DNA of 64,000 nucleotides from Achatina immaculata (GCA_009760885.1 CM019702.1:47601925-47665924), one strand, 5' to 3'. Numbered from the stretch's first letter, positions 10,649-21,066 are shown. Program-made: numbers and translations. The notes: generated by a model from the sequence alone, not told the origin.

Positions 10649-12018
10649 AGTCAGTCAGTCAGTTATTAGCATGTCCATAGTGGAACTTTGCCTCCCTAAC
10701 AGCACTCTTGTAAGCCTCTCGGTTGAATGCAAGATGCCCTGCTGCTGAAGCATCTATTCGCAGGTCATCAACGATGTTTTGCAGCCATCTTCGTCTTGGT
10801 CTTCCTCTCTTTCTTTTTCTCATTATGTATCTCCAAGACGGTCTTCTCTAAATTCTCATGACATTTAATATGTCCAAATATTTAAATTTTCTATATTTAA
10901 TCATCTTCAGTAGCCAACCTTCTTCAATATTAAGTTCTTGTAGTATGGATATATTTGTTCTTTTCTGTATCCATTATATTTGAAGAACTAATCTGTAGCA
11001 TTTACATTCAAATGATTTATGTGTTTGTCAGGTGTTTCGTTAAGTGTCCAGGTCTCACAGGCATATGTTGCGATGGGAAAAAGCTTACATCTTACATCCT
11101 TCCCGTGCCGTTAAACGTCACATTGGGCTCGCATAGTTGTTTGCCACGTTTTCCTGTTCTCGGCGAGTCTTTCATCTTCATCAAGGGATGTTAATAAACT
11201 GGCATCTCTTAACAATGTCCTCTTTTAGAGTTTCACGTGGTCGACCCCTTTTTCTTCGGCCTGTTGTGCTCCAATTGATAGCTTGTTTTGGTTTTCTCTA
11301 TTTCTTCTCATCACAGAGCCTACATATGCCCATCTTTTTTTTCTGATTACCTGTGAGACAGTTGTTGTTTGCTCATATGTCTTGTCTCTGCGTTGCTCTT
11401 GAATTCATTCCACTGTATACCAAATATTTTCCTGAGGCATTTGTTTTCAAAAGAGTCTAATTTCTTGTCTATTTCTATAGTTGATTTAGCATGAATAAGT
11501 AATGGTGGATATCACATTTGAACTGAATAATCTTAAGTTGGTTTTTGTGCTTATAACTTTTGAATTTCATGTGTTCTCAAGATTTTTGAGGGACAATGCT
11601 GCTTTTGGGAAAAATGCATGCCCCTAAAAATCTTATTTTTTGTAATTCTGTCTGTTCCTCTCCACAGATTCTTTAGTTAGTTATTTTATTTTTTTTAAAG
11701 TGCTATAGATGTCCTTTTAATTTCCCTCATTGTATCTCCATCATTAGTTAGTAATGATTCAAGATATTCAAAACTCTTCACTTCTTCCCATTGTTCCTCA
11801 TTGATATATATTTCAGCCGCCTTATTTGTTTTATAAGTTGTCATCAATTTAGTTTTCTTCGCATTAAGATAGAGGTTTTGCTCTTTACTTTTCTTACGGA
11901 CTGACATAATTAGTTTTTCCATTCTTTTTTGTGCTGTGGACAGTAATACTGTGTCATCAGCATATCTAATCTCTGGTATTTCGTAACCTCCAATTTTTAC
12001 GGCATCGTAATATTCTTT
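10649..12018 (-). mobile_element. LINE-C copy, 5'-truncated, split by a LINE-D insertion
   Basis: Reverse-strand 3' end of the RTE/BovB-like LINE-C. On the plus strand it starts with the tail complement CAGTCAGTCAGT, then the C-terminal coding region to 11082, and resumes at 11606 with the RT thumb region (plus-strand GCATGCCCCTAAAAATC). The frame at 11695-12030 keeps IRYADDTVLLSTA, the intact YADD catalytic motif, and FEYLESLLTNDGDTMREIKR. A 523-bp foreign segment at 11083-11605 is flanked by the 9-bp duplication TGGGAAAAA (11074-11082 and 11606-11614), absent from other LINE-C copies at this position. Confidence 0.85.
11083..11605 (-). mobile_element. LINE-D 3' fragment inserted in LINE-C
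   Basis: An unrelated reverse-strand LINE 3' end with TSD TGGGAAAAA. Its plus-strand edge ACATCCTTCCCGTGCCGTTA and following GGCTCGCATAGTTGTTTGCC match a second copy at 39430-39590. In reverse translation the C-terminus has an ASLLTSLDEDERLAENRKTW-type segment, a common ending in RTE-like elements. Its 3' end is a short ATGTAAG-type simple repeat. Confidence 0.7.
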
Positions 12019-12343
12019 GTACAAACACATACATCTGCTATTTTATCTGTCTTTCTTCGTTGTTATGTTTATTTTACTGAACTGACTGTATGACGGAAGC
12101 AATACGGGCCAATGTTTAGCCTGTCCTTATGGGAAAATGCGGGAGTGAAGATGCTGTCCGTTCTGGCAGTCAGCGGCCTATAGCTGACATGTAGTCGAAC
12201 CCCATAGCTGACCGAGGCTCTGTATGACCTCACCGTTGGTACCCCTCAGAAACAGCCCTAGCCTGGCTAACAAGGGCAGGTATCGCCATAGTCCCCATGG
12301 TGGTGGAGTCTACTAAAAAAGTACTGCACACAACACTCCCTGC
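12019..12343 (+). repeat. Left arm of an inverted duplication
   Basis: From CACATACATCTGCTATTTTA through GACTGTATGACGGAAGCA and the first part of an A400 copy, this segment is almost identical, reverse-complemented, to 18597-18917. It includes about 120 bp of non-A400 sequence (12019-12138), so the match is not just family similarity. Differences between the arms appear to be only a few bases. Confidence 0.85.
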
Positions 12344-12505
12344 TTTTAACTGCATTTCGGGACTGAAAAATTAGCTGCCATAACCCCTTACCAGTCCGAC
12401 ACGATGTTGTGCCTCAAATCTTCACTGCTTCAGCCACAAAGAACACCATCAGTTCCATGGAGATTGAAGAAGAAGAAGAAGAAGAAGGAGAAGAAGAAGG
12501 AAGAG
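12139..12505 (+). repeat. A400 repeat with GAA tail
   Basis: Starts GGGAGTGAAGATGCTGTCCG, carries CATAGCTGACCGAGGC, TTGGTACCCCTCAG, CCCCATGGTGGTGGAGTCTA, GCCATAACCCCTTACC and GCCACAAAGAACACC, and ends TTCCATGGAGATT followed by a GAA-rich tract at about 12465-12520. The tail supports retroposition. The first 200 bp belong to the inverted duplication. Confidence 0.85.
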
Positions 12506-12535
12506 GAGGAGGCTGGCTACTAAAGAGGATTAAAC

Positions 12536-12807
12536 AAAGAAGTCTTAAATACGTCATGGGAATTTAGAGAAGGGCGTGGTTCTAAGGACTTTCATAGCCG
12601 GAGGTGGTGTGGAGGATACGCTCTCCACTCCAATGAAATATCTCCAAAGCGTGCGTCTCAAATAGCTTCTTACAGTCAAGTCCAGCTCCTGGCCTTCCCA
12701 TGGCAGAACTGTTCAGTCTGACAGCTGAAGGAGCGATGGCGAATATCTGGCGCCTGAAAACCAGACGCTTCGGGTAGATGAGTCATGTTTGATAGCTCAT
12801 CTACCGC
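12536..12807. other. No gene recognised; short hairpin
   Basis: Not recognised. Just before family F begins there is a 10-bp inverted repeat, GGTAGATGAG (12773-12782) and CTCATCTACC (12796-12805), that could fold into a small hairpin. Confidence 0.45.
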
Positions 12808-14030
12808 TGCTGGCGAGATTCTTCAGCTGCCGTGTGTGGAGTAAGGCTTCTCCCGGCCAGTGAAGGAAAGTGCGAATGGGGTTGCCGCGCGGCGCCACTG
12901 TGGAAAAGGTGAAAGAAAGGATTAAGTGAAGTAATTAGTAGTCTCGAGGTCAGGACTGCCAAACCACGGCACCTCTGCTCTGGAGGTTGGTCACGTCCTA
13001 TGTGCACTCATACCAGGGGAATTGCCTGAGCCGGCTTAACCCAGGGGTTTAAACACTGATGGCGAGATTCTTCAGATGCCGTGCGTGGAGTGAAACTTCT
13101 CCCGGCCAATGAAGAAAATGTGGAAAAACAATTAGGGTTGCCGTGCGGCGCCGATGTGAAAAGGTGATGGAAAAGATAAAGTGAAGCTTAATTGATATAT
13201 CCAGTAGTCTCTCGGCGAGAGCTACTCATACCACTCCACCTCTACTCTTGAGGCCGGCCACGTTCGATATACACCCATACTGGTGAAATATGCCTAAAAT
13301 GGCTTAAAACAGGGGTGAAACTTTATGGCTACTCATGTCACGATACCTCCGCTATAGAGGTCGCTCACGTCCTAAACACGCCCCATACTGGGATAATACG
13401 CCTAAACCGGCTCAACTTAGGTGTGAAACTTAATAATGGCGAGGATTCGTCCTCCTGGACAAAAGCTCCGTCCTGGTCACAACTAGGAAGGGTAGCAGCC
13501 ACGACTACAAAATGCTGAAGTCAGAGACACTGGACCAGGGCAGTCTAGATAGGCAACCACCTCTCACCCGGCGGGGATGTATGCGTATCCTAATCACGCT
13601 TAGGTTTTCCGGTGAGAAAGTCCAACGCTGGACTGGATGGGCAACCACCTCTCATCCGGTGGAGACACACGGGTATCTCAAAACGCGTCGAGATTTTCCG
13701 GTGAGAAAGTCCAACTCTAGGCTAGATGGGCAACCACCTCTCACCCAGCGGGAATATATTTATATCCAAAACACGTCGAGGTTTTCCGATGAGAAAGTCC
13801 AACTCTAGATAAAACTGGTGCAACGAACACCACAGTGTCATGCAATCCCGCTTCTGAGACCCACCAAGAATACAGGCTCAAGCCCTTCGATACTCTGAAC
13901 TTGTGGTCCTCTCGGGGATTTCGTGTGCTCCTTTCGGGGACCACGGGACCTATCGAGGACCACGGGAGTAAATTCAGTAGGATCACAGGGTGATCTTGGC
14001 GGTAAAAGCGAACGAATAAGAAGAAGAAGA
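12808..14030 (+). repeat. Family F repeat, longest copy, with duplicated 5' module
   Basis: Starts CTGCTGGCGAGATTCTTCAG and ends GCGAACGAATAAGAAGAAG. The 5' module occurs twice (12808 and about 13058). Two tandem units of about 107 bp follow, each ending ...GGTGTGAAACTT. Then come three units of about 85-90 bp built on GGCAACCACCTCTCACCCG ... GGTTTTCCGGTGAGAAAGTC. A single 3' module (GAGACCCACCAAGAATACAG ... GGACCACGGGAGTAAATTC) comes before the GAA tail. Frames at 13315-13518 and 13512-13808 exist, but the other F copies do not conserve them. No transposase or RT is seen. Other copies: 41046-41403, 46885-47772, 49293-49567 and 53975-54880. Confidence 0.85.
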
Positions 14031-14037
14031 ATAAGAT

Positions 14038-14985
14038 TGATTGATTGATTGATTGACTGATTGATTGATCTTTATTTCAAAAGGGTTAAGAATTGGGCAC
14101 GCAGGCCCGTCTGACATTCTGCCCTTTATCATACATCTTTCACTCTATTCCAGACATTCTACAAATATTCTGTTCATATAACAAACATAACTAACATTGA
14201 AGCTGAGACACACATAAAATAAAATATAACATTTACGTTTCGCTCTGAAACATTCACTCAGTACAGAAGTAACTACATACATTATAAATGACTATCTACT
14301 AAACAAAATTTTGGGGACTATTCAGAAAACAATTAATTGTATTCGGTGTCTGTAAGAGCAGCTTAAGATAACTATTAAGTTTTATAATTCATGGAGGCAT
14401 GTAGTCGACATCAAATAGATATTGGGAAAGCTTGTAGTTGTAGGAAGGAGTATAATTTATATTTTTTTATATAGGATGGGAGGGTATTCCAAAGATGAGC
14501 AGCAGAATAACTAAAGCTTTTCTTGTAAAGATCAAGTCTAGGTTTTGGAAGACATATGTTGTTCAAGCGTTGGTTGTACTTTGGGCTAAATTTAAACAGG
14601 TTCCATAGATAAGGCGGGGCATGCCATGAAAGAATTTGATGTACTAACTTGCCTTTGTTGAAGAGCAACCTATTCTTAAGAGGTAGTATTTTGATACGTT
14701 TGTTATGATTAGTTGTTTGTGCTTGATCTTTGTCACTAATAAGCTTTACTGCTCGCTTTTGGAGAGAGCAAAGCCTCTTTGTATTTGACACTGAGCAACC
14801 ATCCCAAATTGTTGAGCAATAGTCTAAATGTGTTTGTATATGAGCTATGTAGTATGTCTTCCTAGTGTCTTGATCTATGAAGTGCTTAATTTTAGCTAAT
14901 GGGTATACTTTTTGTGCGATGAGTTTTGTTAGACATTGCACATGAGAGTTCCAAGTCAGAGAGAAGAAGAAGAAGAAGAAGAAAA
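14038..14985 (-). mobile_element. L2-E: L2/CR1-like LINE, 3' half
   Basis: Reverse-strand LINE end. On the plus strand it opens with a GATT repeat (14038-14072) complementary to an AATAAAGATCAATCAATC-type tail, then a 3' UTR containing GGGCACGCAGGCCCGTCTGA, then coding sequence. L2/CR1 elements characteristically end in short 3' repeats like this. A second copy lies at 33672-35123, and a third is just the tail at 38895-38957. Confidence 0.85.
14411..14955 (-). pseudogene. C-terminal reverse-transcriptase region of L2-E
   Basis: The open frame includes RKTYYIAHIQTHLDYCSTIW, then CSVSNTKRLCSLQKRAVKLI, LPLKNRLLFNKGKLVHQIL and the C-terminal SYSAAHLWNTLPSYIKK. This is the conserved region after the polymerase fingers and palm in L2/CR1-type proteins. 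The upstream catalytic motifs are missing because the copy is 5'-truncated. The frame continues artificially upstream through the GAA tract (14965-15017) as poly-Phe/Leu, which is not part of the protein. Confidence 0.8.
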
Positions 14986-15017
14986 AGAAGAAGAAGAAGA
15001 AGAAGAGGAGGAGGAGG
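14965..15017 (+). repeat. GAA/GAG trinucleotide tract
   Basis: Purine-only AGAAGAAG tract passing into GAGGAGGAG. It lies exactly between the 5' edge of L2-E and a LINE-C fragment, so it may be a relic of a GAA-tailed retroposon. Confidence 0.8.
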
Positions 15018-15215
15018 AGAAGATCGTCTTGAAAGGGTACATAATGAGAAAAGGAAAGAGAGGAAGACCAAGGCGAATATAGCTGCAAGACATCATTGAT
15101 AATCTACAAATTGATACATCAGCAACAGGTCATCTTCCTTACCATCGAGAGGCCTACAGGAGAGCTGTTAGGTAGGCAAAGTTCTGCGAGGGACATGCAA
15201 ATAACTGACTGATGT
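15018..15215 (+). mobile_element. LINE-C 3' fragment
   Basis: Forward copy of the last 200 bp of LINE-C: a GAAAGGGTACATAATGAGAA start, AGAGGAAGACCAAGGCG (KRGRPR-type codons), AGGCCTACAGGAGAGCTGTT and GGGACATGCAAATAACTGAC, with a CTGACTGA tail. Too short to be functional. Confidence 0.8.
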
Positions 15216-15440
15216 ACATAGATACATATTTTACAGTAAAGTAACAACTTATCATATGTTTGTACGTAGCAAAGAAACATAGTTTTGAAACAACCATTGC
15301 TTATATTATGAGAAAATTGTTTTAGTCTTATAATACGTCAAACCATATACAGGATGAAAGATAAAACTCTGCGTAAATAAAGAGATAAGAAAAATAACGA
15401 CTGCGGTAAAACTGGTTCTAGTAATAAGGTAAATGGAGGC
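15216..15440 (+). repeat. Dispersed repeat P, copy 1
   Basis: Shares about 225 bp with 18918-19140, including CATTGCTTATATTATGA, CATATACAGGATGAAAGATAAA and GGTTCTAGTAATAAGGTA. It has no obvious termini or coding motif. It could be a LINE 3' UTR. Confidence 0.7.
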
Positions 15441-15699
15441 GTATGTTTCAATTTTACAAAAAGATAGAAAGAGTGAAGAAAGTGGACAGAATGACTGAAA
15501 GAAGTGCATATATAAATGAAGAACAATACAACAGTCCAATATTTCGGCAAACGTCTTTTTCAAGGACCACATACAAGAATAAAACAGCAGATTTAAAAAA
15601 AAGGGAAAAAAATATGAAGAATTTAACTTGTATATTTATTTTCCTGTAAGAAAAACGGAAACAAATTGCCTTTTGCATATAACAAGAAAACTGGAAGCA

Positions 15700-16047
15700 A
15701 CATAGCTAGGGTTTTGGCGAAAGATGCAACAAATACTCTGGACAGACAGACAAAGAAACGAAGATGCCCTCAAAGAAGTTTCTGAACAACGGAAACTAAT
15801 TCAAATGATAAGAAAAACATAGTCAAAGTTTCTTGGACATGTCAAGAGAAAACAGAAGTTGGAGAACCTGGTTAATGACTAGAAAGTTAAAGGGGAAAAG
15901 GAAAGCAGGAAGGTCAAGAGAAGAATATATCAGTAGACTGACCAAGTGACATGGAGAAGAAGAAAAGCATCTGAATTAAACGGAAACACCAAGGACCGTG
16001 CAATATGGAGAAGCATGATCGCCGACGCTATCCGGCACGTCACATAA
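15700..16047 (+). mobile_element. LINE 3' fragment related to LINE-A, followed by TAG tract
   Basis: Decayed coding sequence translating in pieces to an LENL-x-KGKRKAGRSREEY-type C-terminus. It ends GACGCTATCCGGCACGTCAC, matching the ends of LINE-A (CCAGTCGGCACGGC) and of the LINE at 61136-61425. The 3' end runs directly into the TAG microsatellite, as expected for an RTE-type simple tail. Confidence 0.7.
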
Positions 16048-16784
16048 AAGTAGTAGTAGTAGTAATAGTAATAGTAGTAGTTGTAGTACTTGTAGTAATA
16101 TTAGTAGTAGTAGTAATAGTAATGATAGTAGTTGTAGTACTTGTAGCAATAGTAGTAGTAGCAATAGTAGTAGTAGTAGTAACAGTAATAGTAGTAGTTG
16201 TAGTACTTGTGGTAATAATAGTAGTGGCAGTAGTAGTAGTAGTAGTAGTAGTTGTTGTAGTAGTAGTAATAGTAATAGCTGTAGTAGTAGTAGTAGGAAT
16301 AGTAGTAGTAGTAATAATAGTAGAAGTAGTACTGGTAGTAATAATATAGTAGTAGTAGTAATAGTAATAATAATAGTAGCAGTTGTAGTACTTGTAGTAA
16401 TAGTAGTAGTAGTAGTAGTAGTAATAGTAGTAGTTGTAGTACTTTTGGTAATAGTAGTAGTAGTAATAATAGTAGTAGTAGTACTGGTAGTAATAGTAGT
16501 AGTAGTAATAGTAGCAGTTGTAGTATTTGTAGTAGTAGTAATAGTAGTAGTAGTAGTAATAGTAATAGTAGTAGTTGTAGTACTTGTGGTAATAGTAGTA
16601 GTAGTAGTAGTAGTAGTAATAGTAGTAGTTGTAGTAGTAGTACTTGTAGTAATAATAGTAGTAGTAGTAGTAATAGTAATAGTAGTAGTTGTAGTACTTG
16701 TGGTAATAGTAGTAGTAGTAGTAGTAATAGTAGTAGTAGTAGTAGTAGTACTTGTAGTAATAATAGTAGTAATAGCAGTAGTAA

Positions 16785-16817
<33 letters not shown>

Positions 16818-16868
16818 CAGTAGTAGTAGTAGTACTTGTAGTAATAATAGTAGTAATAGCAGTAGTAA

Positions 16869-16907
<39 letters not shown>

Positions 16908-16955
16908 CAGTAGTAGTTGTTATTACTGTTGAAGTAGTAATAATAAAAGACAATA
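16048..16955 (+). repeat. 0.9-kb TAG trinucleotide microsatellite
   Basis: Almost pure TAG repeat with interspersed TAATAG, TTGTAG and TACTTG variants. Recurrent TTGTAGTACTTGTAGTAATA blocks form a loose higher-order pattern. Because stops occur in only one frame per strand, long Thr/Ile or Val/Ile frames appear; they are artefacts. It begins exactly at a LINE 3' end. Confidence 0.95.
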
Positions 16956-17964
16956 AGGTAGATTTATGAACATGTATATAAACATATGGAATTAACTGAA
17001 ACGTGGTGACCGTATTCAAGAACATTCATGTGCAGTTACAAGACCAACAGCAAATCTAGCGACAGTAAAACTCTCTAGAGTGCACCATCCCCGTGCGCGG
17101 GCGATTTACAGCCATTGTAAGACGTGTTGCACTTTTCTCATGAGAACTGCTACAAACATTTTCAGTGCAGACATAAGGATTTCTTGTTCTCGGCCACAAC
17201 AAAGAATCCTTAACGAGGTTTTTGTACCAGCATGACTCCATGCTGACCCCTGGCACTCGAACCCGTCTTCTCGAGGAGGGAGCTGAAGTGGTTATGCGGC
17301 GCTGATGATTATTTATGCAGCGTTTATAAGCGTCTGATGAGGGCCATATAGAAGTATAGATTCAACTTGCAACAAAGAAAACGCACTCTAAATCTTCCCA
17401 TATAGTTGTGGGTTGTTGGTTGTTTTTTTTTCCTCCACTTTCCTTTTGTCTGACCACGGTTTCAGTTCTGAGACTCATCATCTGCTTATAATTTTCTTGA
17501 GCCCCTTTGGTCTTCTTGTGAAGTTTTCTTTTTTCTTGAATCTCTTGTCAAGTTCTCTTTCTTTAACTTTCTCGTCAAGTTTTTTTTTGTTTGTTCCCCT
17601 TTAACCTCTGATCTTGACGATCTGTCTCCCATGATCTGTCTGATGGTCAGCGCGTCCATCTATTTCATCTTTGTATGAGACTGTCCAAGGATATCATTTT
17701 CGTTAATCCAGGTTAGTGTAACGCGTACGTGGTTGTTTTCATCTATCTAATCTACTGATCTCTGCTCTCCTTCTCTAATCATCTTGTACTTAGAGATGTC
17801 CTACCCTTTGAAGAAATGACAGCATCATTAATTTTCAAGATACTCTTACTTCCACAACCACTCCCATCTTCAACTCCCCCTCTTCCCCGCCCACCCTCCA
17901 CCCCCTCCTCATCTTCCCTCAGACTTGGGGTATGCTCACGGAAGAAAGAGTGACCAGAACACAA
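16956..17964. other. No gene recognised; possible decayed SINE head
   Basis: Nothing clear. At about 17235-17310 the reverse strand reads a tRNA-head-like sequence (box-B-like GGGTTCGAGTGCC, with AACCACTTCAGC upstream), similar to many SINE heads, but no second copy or tail is present. 17440-17600 is T-rich. Confidence 0.3.
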
Positions 17965-18167
17965 AAGATAACAGGGTTACAAGACCAAACCAAGGCACCG
18001 GTAAACTGACCGTTTGACCCCTGGTCGGCCGCTGTGAGTGCATATTGCACGTGCTTTACTGGCCAGGTCTGAAATATCTCGGATTGCAGGCACCAGAACT
18101 GGCGAGGGCTTGGATGAAAGGCCGCGAGGTCTTAAGAATGCCTGGTTTGAAATTAAGAAACTGAAGT

Positions 18168-18169
18168 GC

Positions 18170-18202
<33 letters not shown>

Positions 18203-18294
18203 GGGGGGGGGGGGGGGGGAGAGAGAGAGAGAGAAGAAAGAGAAGTCAAACAGATGTCAAAGAAATTAAACTTAGCACACACACGCGCGCGTGA

Positions 18295-18335
<41 letters not shown>

Positions 18336-18338
18336 ACC
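18168..18338 (+). repeat. Compound GT/GA/G and CA/CG microsatellites
   Basis: GTGTGT, then GAGAGA, then a pure G run at about 18201-18218, more GAGA, and after a short gap a CACGCGCG/CACACA run at about 18277-18333. Frames crossing it are artefacts. Confidence 0.9.
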
Positions 18339-18596
18339 GCACCCTAAATATGGTCGAAGTTATGAAGATGCGTACAGCTTCATGATTTCTTCCGTGTGGA
18401 TTGTTTCTTATGTGGAAGAGTAGTGACCACAGAAAATAGAAGTAGTGTCCGGTTATTTTTGCCTCTTAACCAGAACTTGCCAGTAAACTTTAAGCAATCC
18501 ATATATTTATAGAACTGGTATAGTAGTTTTTTTTTAAGTGTGACCGCCAATACAGACAGACAGACACAGGTAGGTAGGAGTAGGTAGGTAGGTAGG

Positions 18597-18917
18597 CAGG
18601 GGGTGTGGTGTGCAGTACTTCTTTAGTAGACTCCACCACCATGGGGACTATGGCGATCCCTGCCCTTGTTAGCCAGGCTAGGGCTGTTTCTGAGGGGTAC
18701 CAACGGTGAGGTCATACGGAGCCTCGGTCAGCTATGGGGTTCGACTGCATGTCAGCTATAGGCCGCTGACTGCCAGAACGGACAGCATCTTCACTCCCGC
18801 ATTTTCCCATAAGGACAGGCTAAACATTGGCCCGTACTGCTTCCGTCATACAGTCAGTTCAGTAAAATAAACATAACAACGAAGAAAGACAGATAAAATA
18901 GCAGATGTATGTGCTTG
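18597..18917 (-). repeat. Right arm of the inverted duplication (includes A400 head)
   Basis: Reverse complement of 12019-12343 with only a few differences. The A400 part ends abruptly at 18597 against a short GGTA tract (18573-18597). The non-A400 part continues to about 18917, where repeat P starts. The arms are about 6.3 kb apart. Confidence 0.85.
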
Positions 18918-19140
18918 TATACGGATACAATATTTTACGGTAAACTAACAACGTATCGTATGTTTATACATAACAAGAAACCATAGTTCGTGGAACAAGC
19001 ATTGCTTATATTATGAAACAATTGTTTTGGTTTTATAATAAGTCAAACTATATACAGGATGAAAGATAAAATTGAGGAAATAAACAGATAAGAGAAAAAA
19101 ATGACCCGGTAAAATTGGTTCTAGTAATAAGGTAGATGGG
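18918..19140 (+). repeat. Dispersed repeat P, copy 2
   Basis: Second copy of the 225-bp repeat seen at 15216-15440, same orientation, with roughly 15% differences by eye. It is followed by a G-rich run (19138-19165). Confidence 0.7.
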
Positions 19141-19159
19141 GGTGGGGGGGTGGGGGGTG

Positions 19160-19356
19160 GGTGGGTGAATGTTTTGCAAACGATGCCGTGAAGATGCTGT
19201 GGCACAACATCGTGTCGGATTGGGAGCGGGTTATGGCAGCTGATTTTTCAGTCCCAGAGTGCAGTTAAAAGCAGGGGGAATGTGGTGCGCAATACTTCTT
19301 TAGCAGACTCCACCACCATGGAGACTATGGCGATCCCTGCCCTTCTTAGTCATGTT
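19160..19356 (-). repeat. A400 repeat, truncated by a GGTA tract
   Basis: Carries GCAAACGATGCCGTGAAGAT, GTCGGATTGGGAGCGGGTTA, CTTCTTTAGCAGACTCCACC and GGCGATCCCTGCCC. The next expected block (GTTAGCCAGG) is replaced by GTTAAGGTAGGTAGG, where the tetranucleotide array starts. Confidence 0.8.
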
Positions 19357-19912
19357 AAGGTAGGTAGGTAGGTAAGTAGGTAGGTAGGTAGGTAGGTAAG
19401 TAGGTAGGTAGGTAGGTAGGTAGGTAGGTAGGTAGGTAGGTAAGTAGGTAGGTAAGTAGGTAAGTATGTAGGTAGTTAGGTAGGTAGGTAAGTATGTAGG
19501 TAGGTATGTAGGTAAGTAGGTAGGTAGGTAAGTAGGTAGGTAGGTAAGTAGGTAGGTAGGTAAGTAGGTAGGTAGGTAGGTAAGTAGGTAAGTAGGTAGG
19601 TAGGTAAGTAGGTAGGTAGGTAGGTAGGTAAGTAGGTAGGTAGGTAGGTAAGTAGGTAGGTAGCTAGGTAAGTAGGTAGGTAGGTAGGTAAGTAGGTAGG
19701 TAAGTAGGTAAATATGTAGGTAGGTAGGTAGGTAAGTAGGTAGGTAGGTAGGTAGGTTAGGTAGGTAAGTAGGTAGGTAGGTAGGTAGGTAGGTAGGTAA
19801 GTAGGTAGGCAGGTATGTAGGTAGGTAGGCAGGTAGGTAAGTAGGTAGGTATGTAGGTAGGTAGGTAGGTAGGTAGTTAGGTAGGTAAGTAGGTAGGCAT
19901 ATAGGTAGGTAG
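19357..19912 (+). repeat. 0.55-kb GGTA tetranucleotide microsatellite
   Basis: GGTAGGTA with regular AAGTAGG interruptions every few units and rare ATGTAGG variants. The reverse-strand Leu-Pro-Thr-Tyr frame of over 200 residues is purely a product of the repeat. It starts inside a truncated A400 copy. Confidence 0.95.
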
Positions 19913-20139
19913 TGAAAATAATAGCCGCTGGTGCTTTTATGAAATGCCAATGTCGAGGTCAAGCCAGACTACAGCGCTTTCAGACGTGAGTAATCCAAAA
20001 CTGTTCTGGGTAACCAAACGAAACTCTGGCCATTTTTACTGCATATGAAATTCTAGATAAGATGTGATACCATTTTTGTTAACTACAAATGAAAATATAG
20101 CCAGTGTGTGTTTTTATTAAGCGTCATGTGTCTTGTGTT

Positions 20140-20880
20140 ATCTTCTATCTTCCTGGAACTACGACCTGGTGTTCTTTGTAGCTGATACATTGAAGGTGTT
20201 GAGCCACATCATCATGAAGACTTGGGAGCAGGTTATGGCGGCTGTTTTTGTCAGTCCCTGAGTAGAGCTAGAAACTAGGTAGCGTGCAATACTTATTAAG
20301 CAGACCCCAACGTCATGGGGAACTAGAGTGATCCCTGGTCCCCGTTCCCCAGGCTTGGTCTGTTTCTGGGGGGTGTTAACGGACAACTGGGACAGGGTCT
20401 TGGTCAGTTATGATTCGCCAGCCCTGACGCTAGCATATCAGTTATGATTCGCCAGCCCTGACGCTAGCATATCAGCTATGATTCGCCAGCCCTGACGCTA
20501 GTATATCAGCTATGATTCGCCAGCCCTGACGCTAGCATATCAGCAATGATTCGTCAGCCCTGACGCTAGCATATCAGCTATAATTCGCCAGCCCTGACGC
20601 TAGTATATCAGCTATGATTCCCTAGCCCTGACGCTAGCATATCAGCTATGATTCGCCAGCCCTGACGCTAGTATATCAGCTATGATTCCCCAGCCCTGAC
20701 GCTAGCATATCAGCAATGATTCGTCAGCCCTGACGCTAGCATATCAGCTATGATTCCCCAGCCCTGACGCTAGCATATCAGCTATGATTCGCCAGCCCTG
20801 ACGCTAGCATATCAGCTATGATTCGCCAGCCCTGACTGTAAGTCGTTGATTGCCAAAACGGACAGCGCCTTCACCGGGAC
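20140..20880 (-). repeat. A400 repeat expanded by an internal 34-bp minisatellite
   Basis: The A400 tail end is at the left (GACCTGGTGTTCTTTGTAGC, then GGAGCAGGTTATGGCGG and CTTATTAAGCAGACCCCAAC). The A400 head end is at about 20835-20880 (AAGTCGTTGATTGCCAAAAC). Between them the block that occurs once in other copies (GCTATGGTTCGCTAACCCTGACGCTAGCATA) occurs 13 times in tandem. Confidence 0.85.
20405..20838. repeat. 34-bp minisatellite, 13 units, inside A400
   Basis: Unit: CAGCTATGATTCGCCAGCCC + TGACGCTAGCATAT. Variant units (CAATGATTCGT, GATTCCCCAG, CTAGTATAT) recur in a patterned order, indicating multi-unit duplications. There are no spacers, so it is not a CRISPR. Confidence 0.95.
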
Positions 20881-21066
20881 GCCAGATGTCATATAACCAA
20901 ACTATGTCGATTTTTTTGTTTACAGTAATTTGAATATCCAAGCCAAAGTATGGAGTGCTTACTACTTACAAATTTTTGGCTATACTTGGTTATAAGTTAC
21001 TGCGAACATCCATCAAAGGTATGGGGCCTTTGAAACATGTGAACATCCTGGCTGTCAGTTTTTATT
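20881..21066. other. No feature recognised
   Basis: Nothing identifiable between the A400 copy and the LINE-A insertion. Confidence 0.5.

Noticed and set aside
13315..13808. Two frames inside family F (67 and 98 codons) as an element protein
   Set aside because: Not conserved in the other full-length F copies; they arise from the internal tandem modules.
15976..17025. 349-codon Thr/Ile/Leu-rich frame and matching Val/Ile frames on the other strand
   Set aside because: Translation of the TAG microsatellite; no non-repeat domain.
19300..19962. 220-codon Leu-Pro-Thr-Tyr repeat frame
   Set aside because: Translation of the GGTA tetranucleotide array.
20405..20838. CRISPR-like regular direct repeats of 34 bp
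   Set aside because: Units are contiguous with no spacers, and the context is eukaryotic transposon DNA.
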